From UBA1479 sp048263775 (GTDB taxonomy: Bacteria; Pseudomonadota; Alphaproteobacteria; Rhodospirillales; Casp-alpha2): DNA of 64,000 nt. The notes beneath the pieces were generated by a model. The model was not told where the DNA came from. It worked only from the letters and a program-made list of their open reading frames with translations, and did no database searches. Location: assembly GCA_048263775.1 (NCBI GenBank), contig JBLXDU010000010.1, forward strand, positions 62,001 through 126,000. The letters are read 5' to 3'. Within the stretch, counting starts at the first letter, position 1. Each line of letters opens with the position of its first letter. Position numbers and translations under genes: made by a program. Positions 37,065 through 45,669 of this stretch are shown here, piece after piece.

Positions 37065-37369
37065 ACGATACCTCTGGACCGCCCGGTGAACCCCAACACC
37101 CGCCCGGCGGCCGGCTTCCCAAAAAAACACTCGACCGATCTATGTCGGCCTTTAGTAGGTGCCACGAAATTGGTTAATACCTACCTAATCTTAGACCCTT
37201 TGCGCAAGAAGGGCGGCACGCCGCGGCGCGGATTTATTGGGCCGAATACAGGGCGCGGGACTGTTGTCCGCGTATTTTCATGGAATATTGCGTGAATTTG
37301 CCCGCGTTTGGCCTTAAGCCTATGGACGCAGGGACAGTGACGAAATGAAGGAGAGGGAAGGCCCCCATC
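37065..37369. other. Intergenic region upstream of pyruvate kinase
   Basis: About 300 bp between divergent genes. It holds a long inverted repeat around TAGGT (37156-37160) and ACCTA, and a bulged hairpin at 37254-37272 followed by TATTTTC, terminator-like in form. AAGGAGAGGGAAGG lies before the pyk ATG. No promoter could be assigned with confidence. Confidence 0.5.
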
Positions 37370-38785
37370 ATGAAACGTGAACGCCGCGCGAAGATCGTCG
37401 CGACCCTGGGCCCTGCGACGTCCAGCCAGGAAGCCATCGAAAAGCTGTTTGAAGCCGGCGTCGATGTGTTCCGCATGAATTTCTCCCACGGCACGCATGC
37501 CGATCATCAGAAAATCCACGGCATCGTGCGCTCGCTGGAGCGCAAGTACCACCGCCCCGTGGGCATCCTGCTCGACCTTCAGGGCCCGAAACTGCGGGTC
37601 GGCGACATCGACACGGGATCGGCCGAGCTGGAAGTCGGCCACAAGTTCCGCCTGGACCTGGACAAGACCCCGGGCAACCACCGCCGCGCCCCCCTGCCGC
37701 ATCCGGAAATCTTCGCCGCCCTTGAGGTGGGATCGACGCTGCTGATCGACGACGGGCGCATCCGCCTCAAGGTTCTGGAGTGTTCCAAGGAACATGCGGA
37801 ATGCGAGGTCGAGATCGGCGGCACCCTGTCCAACCACAAGGGCGTCAACGTGCCCAGCGTGATCCTCGACGTCTCGCCGCTGACCAAGAAGGACCGCGAC
37901 GACATGCGGTTCGGCCTCGACCTCGGTGTCGAATGGGTCGCGCTCAGCTTTGTCCAGCGGCCGGAGGATCTGGCCGAGGCGCGCAAGCTGGTGGCCGGGC
38001 GGGCGGCGATCATGTCCAAGCTGGAAAAACCGGCGGCGCTGCTGCATCTGGAGGAAATCGTTCACCTGTCCGACGCCATCATGGTGGCGCGCGGCGACCT
38101 GGGCGTGGAATGCCCGACCGAGGACGTCCCCGTGGCGCAGAAACAAATCCTGCATCTGTGCAAGCTGGCGGGCAAACCGGTGATCGTGGCGACCCAGATG
38201 CTGGATTCCATGGTCCATGCGCCGACCCCGACCCGGGCCGAGGCCTCCGACGTGGCGACCGCCATCTACGACGGCGCCGACGCGGTGATGCTGTCGGCGG
38301 AATCGGCGGTCGGCGATTATCCGACGGAAACCGTCGCCATGATGGACCGCATCATCAAGCGCGTGGAACAGGACGAACATTACCGCCTGATGCGCGACCG
38401 CCGGCGCGGTGGCCACGACGCCACGGCGGCCGACGCCATCACCGTTGCCGCCTGTCAGGTGGCGGAAACCATTTCGGCGGCGGTCATCGTGACCTTCACC
38501 ACCACGGGCTCGACGACGCTGCGCTGTGCCCGCCTGCGGCCGGCGACGCCAATCCTGGGGCTTACGCCTAAAAGAGAGACCGCGCGCCGCCTGGCGCTGT
38601 GCTGGGGCGTGCATTCGGTGCTGTCCGAGGATATCCATTCGTTCCGCGAAATGGTGTCCAAGGCCGTGACCGAGGCCCAGAAGGACGGTTTCGCCAAGAA
38701 GGGCGACCCCATCGTCGTCACCGCCGGGGTGCCCTTCGGCACGCCGGGGGCGACCAACATCCTGCGCATCGCCTGGGTCGAATAA
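37370..38785 (+). CDS. pyk: Pyruvate kinase
   Basis: Pyruvate kinase makes pyruvate and ATP from phosphoenolpyruvate. The 471-residue length is normal. Motifs include RRAKIVATLGPATSS at the start, FRMNFSHGTHADH, the substrate/metal segment MVARGDLGVE, TQMLDSM, and the C-terminal regulatory domain. The catalytic Lys of IMSKLEKP is present. The gene has its own upstream region and ribosome-binding site, followed 57 bp later by an AEC transporter. Confidence 0.96.
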   Translation: MKRERRAKIVATLGPATSSQEAIEKLFEAGVDVFRMNFSHGTHADHQKIHGIVRSLERKYHRPVGILLDLQGPKLRVGDIDTGSAELEVGHKFRLDLDKTPGNHRRAPLPHPEIFAALEVGSTLLIDDGRIRLKVLECSKEHAECEVEIGGTLSNHKGVNVPSVILDVSPLTKKDRDDMRFGLDLGVEWVALSFVQRPEDLAEARKLVAGRAAIMSKLEKPAALLHLEEIVHLSDAIMVARGDLGVECPTEDVPVAQKQILHLCKLAGKPVIVATQMLDSMVHAPTPTRAEASDVATAIYDGADAVMLSAESAVGDYPTETVAMMDRIIKRVEQDEHYRLMRDRRRGGHDATAADAITVAACQVAETISAAVIVTFTTTGSTTLRCARLRPATPILGLTPKRETARRLALCWGVHSVLSEDIHSFREMVSKAVTEAQKDGFAKKGDPIVVTAGVPFGTPGATNILRIAWVE

Positions 38786-38842
38786 CCGGCACGGGCGCCG
38801 CGACCCGCTTTCCTTCCACCACAGGCCTAAACGACCATCCCC

Positions 38843-39718
38843 ATGCTCTATCAACTGTTCTCCGTCATCGCGCCGGTCCTGACCTGCGCCGTCATCGGTT
38901 ATGTCTGGCGCAAGCAGGGCCGCCCCTACGACACGTCGCTGGTGACGACGCTGGTCACCAACATCGGCACACCCTGCCTGGTGTTCTTCACCCTGATCGA
39001 TACCAAGATCGAGGCCGATGCCTTCCTCACCATGGGGGCGGCGACCTTCACCACCATGGTCGCGTTCTATGTTTTCTATTTCGTGTTCCTGAAGGCCATG
39101 AAGCTCAGCCAGAAGGCCTTCCTCTCGGCCCTGGCCTACGGCAATACGGGCAACATGGGCCTGCCGCTTTGCCTGCTCGCCTTCGGCGATCACGGCCTGG
39201 CGCTGGCGATTGCGTACTTCACCGTCAACGTACTCTGCCTGTTCACGGTCGGCGTCGCCGTGCCGGCGGGGGCGACCTCGCCCGGCGCCCTGCTGCGCCT
39301 GCCGATCCTCTACGCCGCCCTGGCGGCTCTGGTGGTCATGGTCATGGGCTGGACCGTGCCGGCCCCCATCGTCAACACCACGCGCATTCTCTCAGGATTA
39401 ACGGTGCCGCTGATGCTCATCACCCTCGGCGTGTCGCTGGCGGGCCTCGGCGTGAAGAAACTGCCGCAGGCGGTGCTGCTGTCGGTCATGCGTCTCGGCG
39501 TCGGCTTTCTGGTCGGCTGGGGGGTGGCGGAACTGTTCGGCTTCGAAGGGGTGGCGCGCGGCGTGCTGATACTGCAATGCGCCATGCCCGTCGCCGTGTT
39601 CAACTTCCTGTTCGCGGAACGCTACAACAACCAGCCGGAGGAAGTGGCCGGCATGGTCGTGATCTCGACCGTCCTCTCCTTCGCGACCCTGCCGTTCTTG
39701 TTGGCGTTTGTGATGTAG
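38843..39718 (+). CDS. AEC-family transporter
   Basis: A 291-residue protein with about ten membrane helices. It shows the auxin-efflux-carrier fold's repeated halves and typical short motifs such as ALAYGNTGNMGLPL and ITLGVSLAGLGVKKLP. It probably exports small organic acids (malate and malonate are known for family members); the substrate cannot be read from sequence. It is the last GC-rich gene before the AT-rich island. Confidence 0.85.
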   Translation: MLYQLFSVIAPVLTCAVIGYVWRKQGRPYDTSLVTTLVTNIGTPCLVFFTLIDTKIEADAFLTMGAATFTTMVAFYVFYFVFLKAMKLSQKAFLSALAYGNTGNMGLPLCLLAFGDHGLALAIAYFTVNVLCLFTVGVAVPAGATSPGALLRLPILYAALAALVVMVMGWTVPAPIVNTTRILSGLTVPLMLITLGVSLAGLGVKKLPQAVLLSVMRLGVGFLVGWGVAELFGFEGVARGVLILQCAMPVAVFNFLFAERYNNQPEEVAGMVVISTVLSFATLPFLLAFVM

Positions 39719-39720
39719 GC

Positions 39721-39754
39721 GCGAGCAATTAATACTTATGGCTGATTAATTCGC
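39721..39754. other. Inverted repeat at the left edge of the AT-rich island
   Basis: GCGAGCAATTAAT (39721-39733) can pair with ATTAATTCGC (39745-39754), with a 2-base bulge, over an 11-base loop, followed by TTTC. It begins 2 bases after the AEC stop and marks the change from GC-rich to AT-rich DNA. It may be a weak terminator or a leftover of the insertion that brought the island. Confidence 0.4.
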
Positions 39755-39764
39755 TTTCATACTG

Positions 39765-39770
39765 TATATT
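39765..39770 (+). promoter_or_regulatory. Possible -10 element of the island operon
   Basis: TATATT (5 of 6 to TATAAT) with CTGATT (3 of 6) 17 bp upstream at 39742-39747 would start transcription near 39777, before both island genes. Confidence 0.3.
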
Positions 39771-39839
39771 AGGTGAGTGCGTTTAAGCTGCCTTTGTAGG
39801 TTGATTGTGCCCTCGGAAAACCTCGTTTCTCACCTAACG

Positions 39840-40232
39840 ATGATCCAATCAGTAATTGCGAGAATGTCTGATCAGTCGTCAGCCATGAAACGCTATGCCG
39901 TTGTTTCGACTGTCGCTGGATTTGCTGCGGCAAGAATAACAGAGGATGGCGCAATCTACACTTTGCTTGTCGTATTAATCGCAGCATTTGCAATTCTTGA
40001 TGCTAGATATTTACAACAAGAGATTTGGTTTCGCGCGTTATTTGATGATGTGCGGATGCGTAACCAAGATGTCGTGGTAGATTTTTTGATGACGCCTTCT
40101 CCTGAGCATAGACGGAAAAGCTCACTTTCAAAGTCACTGCTTACTTGGTCTGTGGTCGGGTTTTATGGGCCGCTTTCGATTGTTCTCTGGATTATCTATT
40201 TGAGTGGAAGCTGTAATCTTTTGTGGGAGTGA
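39840..40232 (+). CDS. Small membrane protein paired with a TIR-like gene
   Basis: A 130-residue protein (from the ATG at 39840; starts at 39864 or 39885 are also possible). Two closely spaced hydrophobic helices come first (about residues 17-52), then an amphipathic cytoplasmic segment with RYLQQEIWFRALFDDVR. A final membrane helix ends the protein (about 105-124). The layout resembles small two- or three-helix membrane effectors found next to TIR or other nucleotide-signal genes, such as SLATT-type proteins, but I cannot name the family. The TIR-like gene starts 6 bp after its stop. Codon use is AT-rich, unlike the neighbours. The effector role is an inference. Confidence 0.6.
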   Translation: MIQSVIARMSDQSSAMKRYAVVSTVAGFAAARITEDGAIYTLLVVLIAAFAILDARYLQQEIWFRALFDDVRMRNQDVVVDFLMTPSPEHRRKSSLSKSLLTWSVVGFYGPLSIVLWIIYLSGSCNLLWE

Positions 40233-40238
40233 TGGAAA

Positions 40239-40913
40239 TTGGCGCACGACCAACTAACGCACAGAGGATTGGGGTTTCGAGGGCCACCTTTCCGGAGTGC
40301 GCAATTTATCAAGCGCTACATATATTTTAGTTTTCATTTCGATCGTGATATCCGGCGTGTCCAACAAGTAAAGAATAGTTGGGTCGCAAAAGGTTCCTAC
40401 GAGGCGGCAGGTTTTTTCGATGGCTCATTAGAGGAATTGGCGAGAAAAGACTCAGATTTGGCGGTAAAGAGAGCAATAAACAGGGGAATGTCGGGTTCAA
40501 GTGTATTGTGTGTTCTTAATGGCCGGGAAACGGCTACTAGGCGTTGGGTCTGGTACGAAATATTTAAAGCACTAGAGAGAAATATGGGAATACTGATTGT
40601 TGATATACACAATATTAAAGACCCAATTTATGGAATGGATATAAAAGGAAATGATCCAGGTCGTTTTATTGCAGTTGATCACTTTTTCCGTGAACAACAA
40701 GCATATCCTCTGGCTTATCAAAATGGGCAATGGGGCAGATTTTTAGAATCTGGGCCTTTTCAAAACAAGTCGCCCTACGTGCGGCCAGGGACACGCGAAA
40801 CTCTTGAGGAAAAATTCAGAAGGCAAGATTGGGTGCTTGATAGCGGACAAAATAACTTAGCGGCGTGGGCGTCCGCCGAAGCTGAGGTCGCCCGGTCGTA
40901 TTCTGGGCGATAG
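40239..40913 (+). CDS. ThsB-like TIR-domain protein (DUF1863/MTH538 type)
   Basis: A 224-residue protein whose core (about 26-125) matches the TIR-like fold of Thoeris ThsB proteins. It has YIYFSFHFDRDIRRVQQVKNSW at the start (in pieces), EAAGFFDGSLEE, the strand SVLCVLNGRETATRRWVWYEI, and ILIVDIHNIKD. The WxxxE motif (Trp103, Glu107) carries the Glu expected to be catalytic in TIR NADases. ThsB proteins sense phage and make a cyclic ADP-ribose-type signal. The start is TTG with GGGAG 9 bases upstream; an ATG overlapping the previous stop is in another frame that soon ends. DNA is very AT-rich (16 G/C in the 60 bases at 40561-40620). Confidence 0.8.
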   Translation: MAHDQLTHRGLGFRGPPFRSAQFIKRYIYFSFHFDRDIRRVQQVKNSWVAKGSYEAAGFFDGSLEELARKDSDLAVKRAINRGMSGSSVLCVLNGRETATRRWVWYEIFKALERNMGILIVDIHNIKDPIYGMDIKGNDPGRFIAVDHFFREQQAYPLAYQNGQWGRFLESGPFQNKSPYVRPGTRETLEEKFRRQDWVLDSGQNNLAAWASAEAEVARSYSGR

Positions 40914-40928
40914 TCACTATAAAAAATT

Positions 40929-43900
40929 TCACTCCGCCGCCACCGCCGCCTTCTTCGGGTCTTTGAACCCGGCCAGCAGGTCCGCTTCGCGGGCCTTGGC
41001 TTTTTCCACGTTCGCCATCTTGATGTGACCGAAGCCGCGCATGGATTGCGGGAGCGCCGCGATCTCGCGGGCGAGGGGGAGGTTGTCCGCCGTCAGGCCG
41101 GCGAGCAGGGTGTCGATGGTTGCCTCGTACTCGGCGATCAGGGCGCGCTCCATCTTGCGCTCTTCCGTGCGCCCGAAGGGATCGAAAGCCGTGCCGCGCA
41201 GGGCCTTGAAGGGGGCGAGCAGGCGGAAGACAGAGAACATCCAGGGGCCGAATTCGCGTTTCTGTAGGTGGCCGGTGCGGGCGTCCTTGGGGCTGCCCAA
41301 GGGCGGGGCCAGGTGGACGGTCAGTTTCTTGTGGCTCTGGAATGTCTGGCGCAGGGCGCGGCGGAATTCGGGGGCGGAATACAGCCGGGCGACCTCGTAC
41401 TCGTCCTTATAAGCCATCAGCTTGAAGAACGCGCGGGCGGCGGCCTCGGTCAAATCCGTCGAACCCGTGCCGAGGGCCGCTTCCTTGGCCCGGACCTTAT
41501 CGACCAATGCTGAATAGCGGGCCGCATAGGCCGCGTTCTGATAGGCGGTGAGGTCGGCCACGCGCCGTTCGATGAAGCCGTCGAGGTCGAAGGCCGCCGC
41601 CGATTTGTCCTGCGGGCCCGCCAGTTTTTCCACGGCGGCCGGGTCGTGCGCGGCGCGGCGGCCCCAGGTGAAGGCCTGTTTGTTGAAGTCGACGGCGACG
41701 CCGTTGAGTTCGATCGCGCGTTCAATGGCGGCGGCCGAGATCGGCACCGTGCCCTTCTGGAAGGCATAGCCCAGCAGCATCATGTTGGCGGCGATGGTGT
41801 CGCCCATGAGGCGGCGGGCCAGATGGGTGAAGTCGATGAAGTCGGCGCGGTTGCCCGTGGCTTCGTTGATCGCGCCGCGCAGCTTGTCATCGGGGAAATC
41901 CAGGTCGGGCAGGTTGGTGAATTCGGCGGTCATGGTCTGGCGCGCGTTGACCACGGCGCGCGCCCGGTCCGCGTCCAGCTTGCCCAGGGTTTCGGTCCCG
42001 CCCGAGGTCACCATGTCGTTGCCGAGCAAGAGGTCGGCGCCCCCCGCGGCGATGCGCACGGCGTTGAGGGCGTCGGCATCGTCAGCGATGCGCACATGGG
42101 CGAACACGGCGCCGTTCTTCTGCGCCAGGCCGGCGACGTCGAGCACGGTCACGGCCTTCTCATCCACATGCGCCGCCATGCCGAGCAGGGCCGAGATGGT
42201 CACCACGCCGGTGCCGCCGATGCCGGTGACGCAGATGTTGTAGGCGGTGCCGGTGGCGGGCAACTGTGGGTCGGGCAGCACCGCGAAGGGGGTCGCCGCC
42301 GCGCCGGGACTTCGCGTTTCCGAGCCCTTGGCCAGGACGCCGTCGTGCACGGTGACGAAGGACGGGCAGAAGCCCTTCAGGCAGGTGAAGTCCTTGTTGC
42401 ACATGGACTGATCAATGGCGCGCTTGCGGCCCAGTTCCGTTTCCTGAGGCGCGATGGCGACGCAGTTGGAGACCACGCCGCAATCGCCGCAGCCTTCGCA
42501 GACGGCTTCGTTGATGAACACGCGCTTGGCCGGGTCGGGGAAGGTGCCGCGTTTCCGGCGGCGGCGCTTTTCGGCGGCGCAGGTCTGATCGTAAATCAGC
42601 GCCGACACGCCGGGCCAGGTGGCGAGGTCGCGTTGCACCTGATCCAAATCGTCGCGGTGATGGATGGTCACACCCTGGGCGAATTCGGTGCCCGGCGGGT
42701 ATTTGTCGGGCTCATCGGTGACGACGACGACGCGCTTCACCCCCTCGGCCCGGACCTGGCGGGAAATGATCGCGGGGTCCAAGGGCCCGTCCATGGTCTG
42801 GCCGCCGGTCATGGCGACGGCGTCGTTGTAGAGGATCTTGTAGGTCACGTTGACCTTGGCCGCCACGGCGGCGCGGATCGCCAGGATGCCGGAATGGAAA
42901 TAGGTGCCGTCGCCGATGTTGACGAAGATGTGCTCGCGCTCGGTAAACGGCGCTTGGCCGATCCAGTTGGCCCCCTCGGCCCCCATATGGGTGAAGGTCG
43001 ACGTGCGCCTGCCGGGCATCCAGATCGCCATGTAATGACAGCCGATCCCGGCGGCGGCCTCCATGCCCTCGGGCACGTTGGTCGAGGTATTATGCGGGCA
43101 GCCGGCGCAAAAATAGGGGATGCGCTTGATGTCGGGCACGGCGCGCTCGAGGATGCGTTCTTTTTCCTCCAGGAACTTGAGGCGCTTTTCGACGGCTTCC
43201 GACGTATGGAAATTGCGGATGCGGGCCGCGATCACCCGGGCGATGCGGGCCGGGGTCAGTTCCCCGGCGGAGGGGAGGATCCAGTCGCCCGCCTCGTCGA
43301 ACTTGCCGACCACGCGGGGCCGGACGTCGGCCCGCCAGTTGTAGAGCTGTTCCTTCAGCTGGTTTTCGATGACCGCGCGTTTTTCCTCGACCACCAGGAT
43401 TTCTTCCAATCCCTCGGCGAAGTGGCGCATGCCGTCGCGTTCCAACGGCCAGGGCATGCCGACGCGGTACAGGCGCAGGCCGATGGCTTCGGCCTCGGCT
43501 TCGCCGATGCCTAAATCTTCCAGGGCCTGCAGGGTGTCCAGGTAGGTCTTGCCGGTGGATACGATGCCGAACCGGGGCTTGGTCGAATCCAGGGTGATGC
43601 GGTCAAGGCCGTTGGCCCGGGCGAAGGCCAGGGCGGCATAGATCTTGTGGCGATGCAGGCGTTCTTCCTGATCGAGCGCCGGGTCGGGCCAGCGGATGTG
43701 CAGGCCGCCCGGCGGCATGTCGAACTCGGGCAGGACGATGTTGACCCGGTCCGGCGAGACATCGACCGAGGCCGAGGTGTCGATGTTGTCGGTGATGCAT
43801 TTCATGCCGACCCACAGGCCCGCGAAGCGCGACATGGCCCAGCCGTACATGCCCATGTCGAGCAGATCCTGCACGTCGATGGGGTTGAGGATGGGGATGT

Positions 43901-44399
43901 TGGCATCCATCAGCGCGTGTTCGGACTGGCTGGGCACGGTGGACGATTTGCAGGCCGGATCGTCGCCCGCCATCACCAGCACGCCGCCGTTGGGCGCCGT
44001 GCCGGCCATGTTGGCGTGGCGGAACACGTCGCCCGAACGGTCGACGCCGGGGCCCTTGCCGTACCACATGCCGAACACGCCGTCGTATTTGGCGCGGTCG
44101 AACAGGTTGATCTGCTGTGAGCCCCAGATGGCGGTGGCGGCCAGATCTTCGTTCACGGCGGGGTGGAATTTGACGTGATGATCGTCAAGGAAGCGCTTGG
44201 CGCGGCCGAATTCCCGGTCGATGCCGCCAAGCGGCGAGCCCCGGTAGCCGGTGACATAGCCCGCCGTGTTCAGCCCTTGGGCCAGGTCGCGCTGGCGCTG
44301 CATCAGGTTCAGGCGCACCAGGGCCTGGGTTCCGGTCAGGAACACGCGGCCTTCGGAAAGGCCGTATTTGTCGTTCAGGCTGACGCTGCGAAGCTTCAC
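40929..44399 (-). CDS. Indolepyruvate ferredoxin oxidoreductase (fused subunits)
   Basis: A 1156-residue fused 2-oxoacid:ferredoxin oxidoreductase, with the alpha-type (thiamine-diphosphate) and beta/gamma-type parts in one chain. The N-terminal part has TGTQALVRL, GYRGSPLGGID and MWYGKGPGVDRSGD. Near the middle is the TPP-binding region (NIGDGTYFHSG), then a Cys-rich iron-sulfur region (CEGCGDCGVVSNC, CNKDFTCLKGFC). The gamma-type domain follows (ITGIGGTGVVTIS-like). It oxidises aryl-pyruvates in amino-acid breakdown. The GTG at 44399, behind GGGGA, was preferred to a TTG at 44435. Confidence 0.9.
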   Translation of the reverse strand: MKLRSVSLNDKYGLSEGRVFLTGTQALVRLNLMQRQRDLAQGLNTAGYVTGYRGSPLGGIDREFGRAKRFLDDHHVKFHPAVNEDLAATAIWGSQQINLFDRAKYDGVFGMWYGKGPGVDRSGDVFRHANMAGTAPNGGVLVMAGDDPACKSSTVPSQSEHALMDANIPILNPIDVQDLLDMGMYGWAMSRFAGLWVGMKCITDNIDTSASVDVSPDRVNIVLPEFDMPPGGLHIRWPDPALDQEERLHRHKIYAALAFARANGLDRITLDSTKPRFGIVSTGKTYLDTLQALEDLGIGEAEAEAIGLRLYRVGMPWPLERDGMRHFAEGLEEILVVEEKRAVIENQLKEQLYNWRADVRPRVVGKFDEAGDWILPSAGELTPARIARVIAARIRNFHTSEAVEKRLKFLEEKERILERAVPDIKRIPYFCAGCPHNTSTNVPEGMEAAAGIGCHYMAIWMPGRRTSTFTHMGAEGANWIGQAPFTEREHIFVNIGDGTYFHSGILAIRAAVAAKVNVTYKILYNDAVAMTGGQTMDGPLDPAIISRQVRAEGVKRVVVVTDEPDKYPPGTEFAQGVTIHHRDDLDQVQRDLATWPGVSALIYDQTCAAEKRRRRKRGTFPDPAKRVFINEAVCEGCGDCGVVSNCVAIAPQETELGRKRAIDQSMCNKDFTCLKGFCPSFVTVHDGVLAKGSETRSPGAAATPFAVLPDPQLPATGTAYNICVTGIGGTGVVTISALLGMAAHVDEKAVTVLDVAGLAQKNGAVFAHVRIADDADALNAVRIAAGGADLLLGNDMVTSGGTETLGKLDADRARAVVNARQTMTAEFTNLPDLDFPDDKLRGAINEATGNRADFIDFTHLARRLMGDTIAANMMLLGYAFQKGTVPISAAAIERAIELNGVAVDFNKQAFTWGRRAAHDPAAVEKLAGPQDKSAAAFDLDGFIERRVADLTAYQNAAYAARYSALVDKVRAKEAALGTGSTDLTEAAARAFFKLMAYKDEYEVARLYSAPEFRRALRQTFQSHKKLTVHLAPPLGSPKDARTGHLQKREFGPWMFSVFRLLAPFKALRGTAFDPFGRTEERKMERALIAEYEATIDTLLAGLTADNLPLAREIAALPQSMRGFGHIKMANVEKAKAREADLLAGFKDPKKAAVAAE

Positions 44400-44669
44400 C
44401 GGTTGTTCCCCATGTCTGCGGGTGGCGGAGGCCAACGCCCGGCCACAACGTTAAGGGAAGCCGGGACCGCCCGCAATCCGGGCGGCGCAAATCGCAATTT
44501 TCTGGCGTGGCGGGGCCGTGTCGCGCCATCCCCTGCCGCGGCGGGCCATCGGTGCGGACAGAATCTTTGCCAATGGCCGGTTTCTTTCGGCAAGGAGGTG
44601 ATTGGACCGTGATTTTTGATTCTCAAGCGGCTATACCGGCAGCGGTCAACTTCGGAGGTCTTTCCGTTC

Positions 44670-45647
44670 ATGAGCATTCTGGTTACCGGTGCCGCCGGGT
44701 TTATCGGCTTTCATACCTCGCAGGCGCTGCTGGCGCGGGGCGAGAAGGTAATCGGCATCGACAACTTCAACGATTATTACGACGTCGCGCTGAAGGAAAA
44801 CCGCGCCGCGCGCCTGCTGGCCCAGGAAGGCTTTTCCATGGTGCGTGCCGACATTTCCGATCGCGAGGCGATGGGACAGACCTTCGCCCGCCACCCCGAC
44901 ATCACCGGGATCATCCATCTGGCGGCCCAGGCGGGGGTGCGCTATTCGCTGATCAACCCTTACGCCTACACGCAATCCAACGTCGAAGGCCATCTGGTGC
45001 TGATGGAAGCGGCGCGCAAGCTGAAGGACCTGAAGCATTTCGTCTATGCGTCTTCGTCCTCGGTCTACGGCGCCAACACCAAGCTGCCCTTTTCCGTCGA
45101 CGACCCGGTCGAGCATCCGGTGTCGCTTTACGCCGCGACCAAGCGAGCCATGGAGTTGATGTCGGAAAGTTATGCCCGCATGTATGGGCTGCCGCTGACG
45201 GGGCTGCGTTTCTTCACGGTCTACGGCCCCTGGGGCCGGCCGGACATGGCGGCCTATATCTTTACCAAGAAGATCATGGCCGGTGAGCCGATCCCCGTGT
45301 TCAATAACGGCGAGATGCGCCGCGACTTCACCTTCATCGACGACATCGTCAGCGGCATCCTGGGCGTTCTGGCGACCACGCCGAAAAGCCCCGACGGTAC
45401 GCCGCACCGGGTCTACAACCTGGGCAACAATCGCTCGGAACAGCTCATGCGCTTCGTGCAGGTGCTGGAAGAAGCTCTACAGCGTAAGGCGGAGATCGAT
45501 TTCCAGCCGCTGCAGCCGGGCGACGTGCCGGAGACCTATGCGGATATCGATGCCTCGATCCGCGATTTCGGGTTCAAGCCCCTGACCCCGATCGAGCAGG
45601 GAATTCCCCGCTTCATCGATTGGTACAAGGACTACCACGGGGTCTAA
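44670..45647 (+). CDS. NAD-dependent sugar-nucleotide epimerase (UDP-glucuronate 4-epimerase-like)
   Basis: A 325-residue short-chain dehydrogenase/epimerase. NAD-binding TGAAGFIG is at residues 6-13, GIDNFNDYYD follows (typical for UDP-glucuronate 4-epimerases), and the catalytic Tyr154/Lys158 pair is in SLYAATK. The TVYGPWGRPDMA segment is also family-like. It supplies sugars for surface polysaccharide. GGAGG lies 11 bases before the chosen ATG. It precedes a hydrolase by 22 bp. Confidence 0.88.
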   Translation: MSILVTGAAGFIGFHTSQALLARGEKVIGIDNFNDYYDVALKENRAARLLAQEGFSMVRADISDREAMGQTFARHPDITGIIHLAAQAGVRYSLINPYAYTQSNVEGHLVLMEAARKLKDLKHFVYASSSSVYGANTKLPFSVDDPVEHPVSLYAATKRAMELMSESYARMYGLPLTGLRFFTVYGPWGRPDMAAYIFTKKIMAGEPIPVFNNGEMRRDFTFIDDIVSGILGVLATTPKSPDGTPHRVYNLGNNRSEQLMRFVQVLEEALQRKAEIDFQPLQPGDVPETYADIDASIRDFGFKPLTPIEQGIPRFIDWYKDYHGV

Positions 45648-45669
45648 GAATCAGGTTGGGGGCCGAGTG

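Noticed and set aside
40232..40330. ATG overlapping the island's first stop codon (TGATG) as the start of the TIR gene
   Set aside because: That frame ends after 32 codons and is not the TIR frame; the TTG at 40239 fits better. A frameshift cannot be excluded but is not needed.
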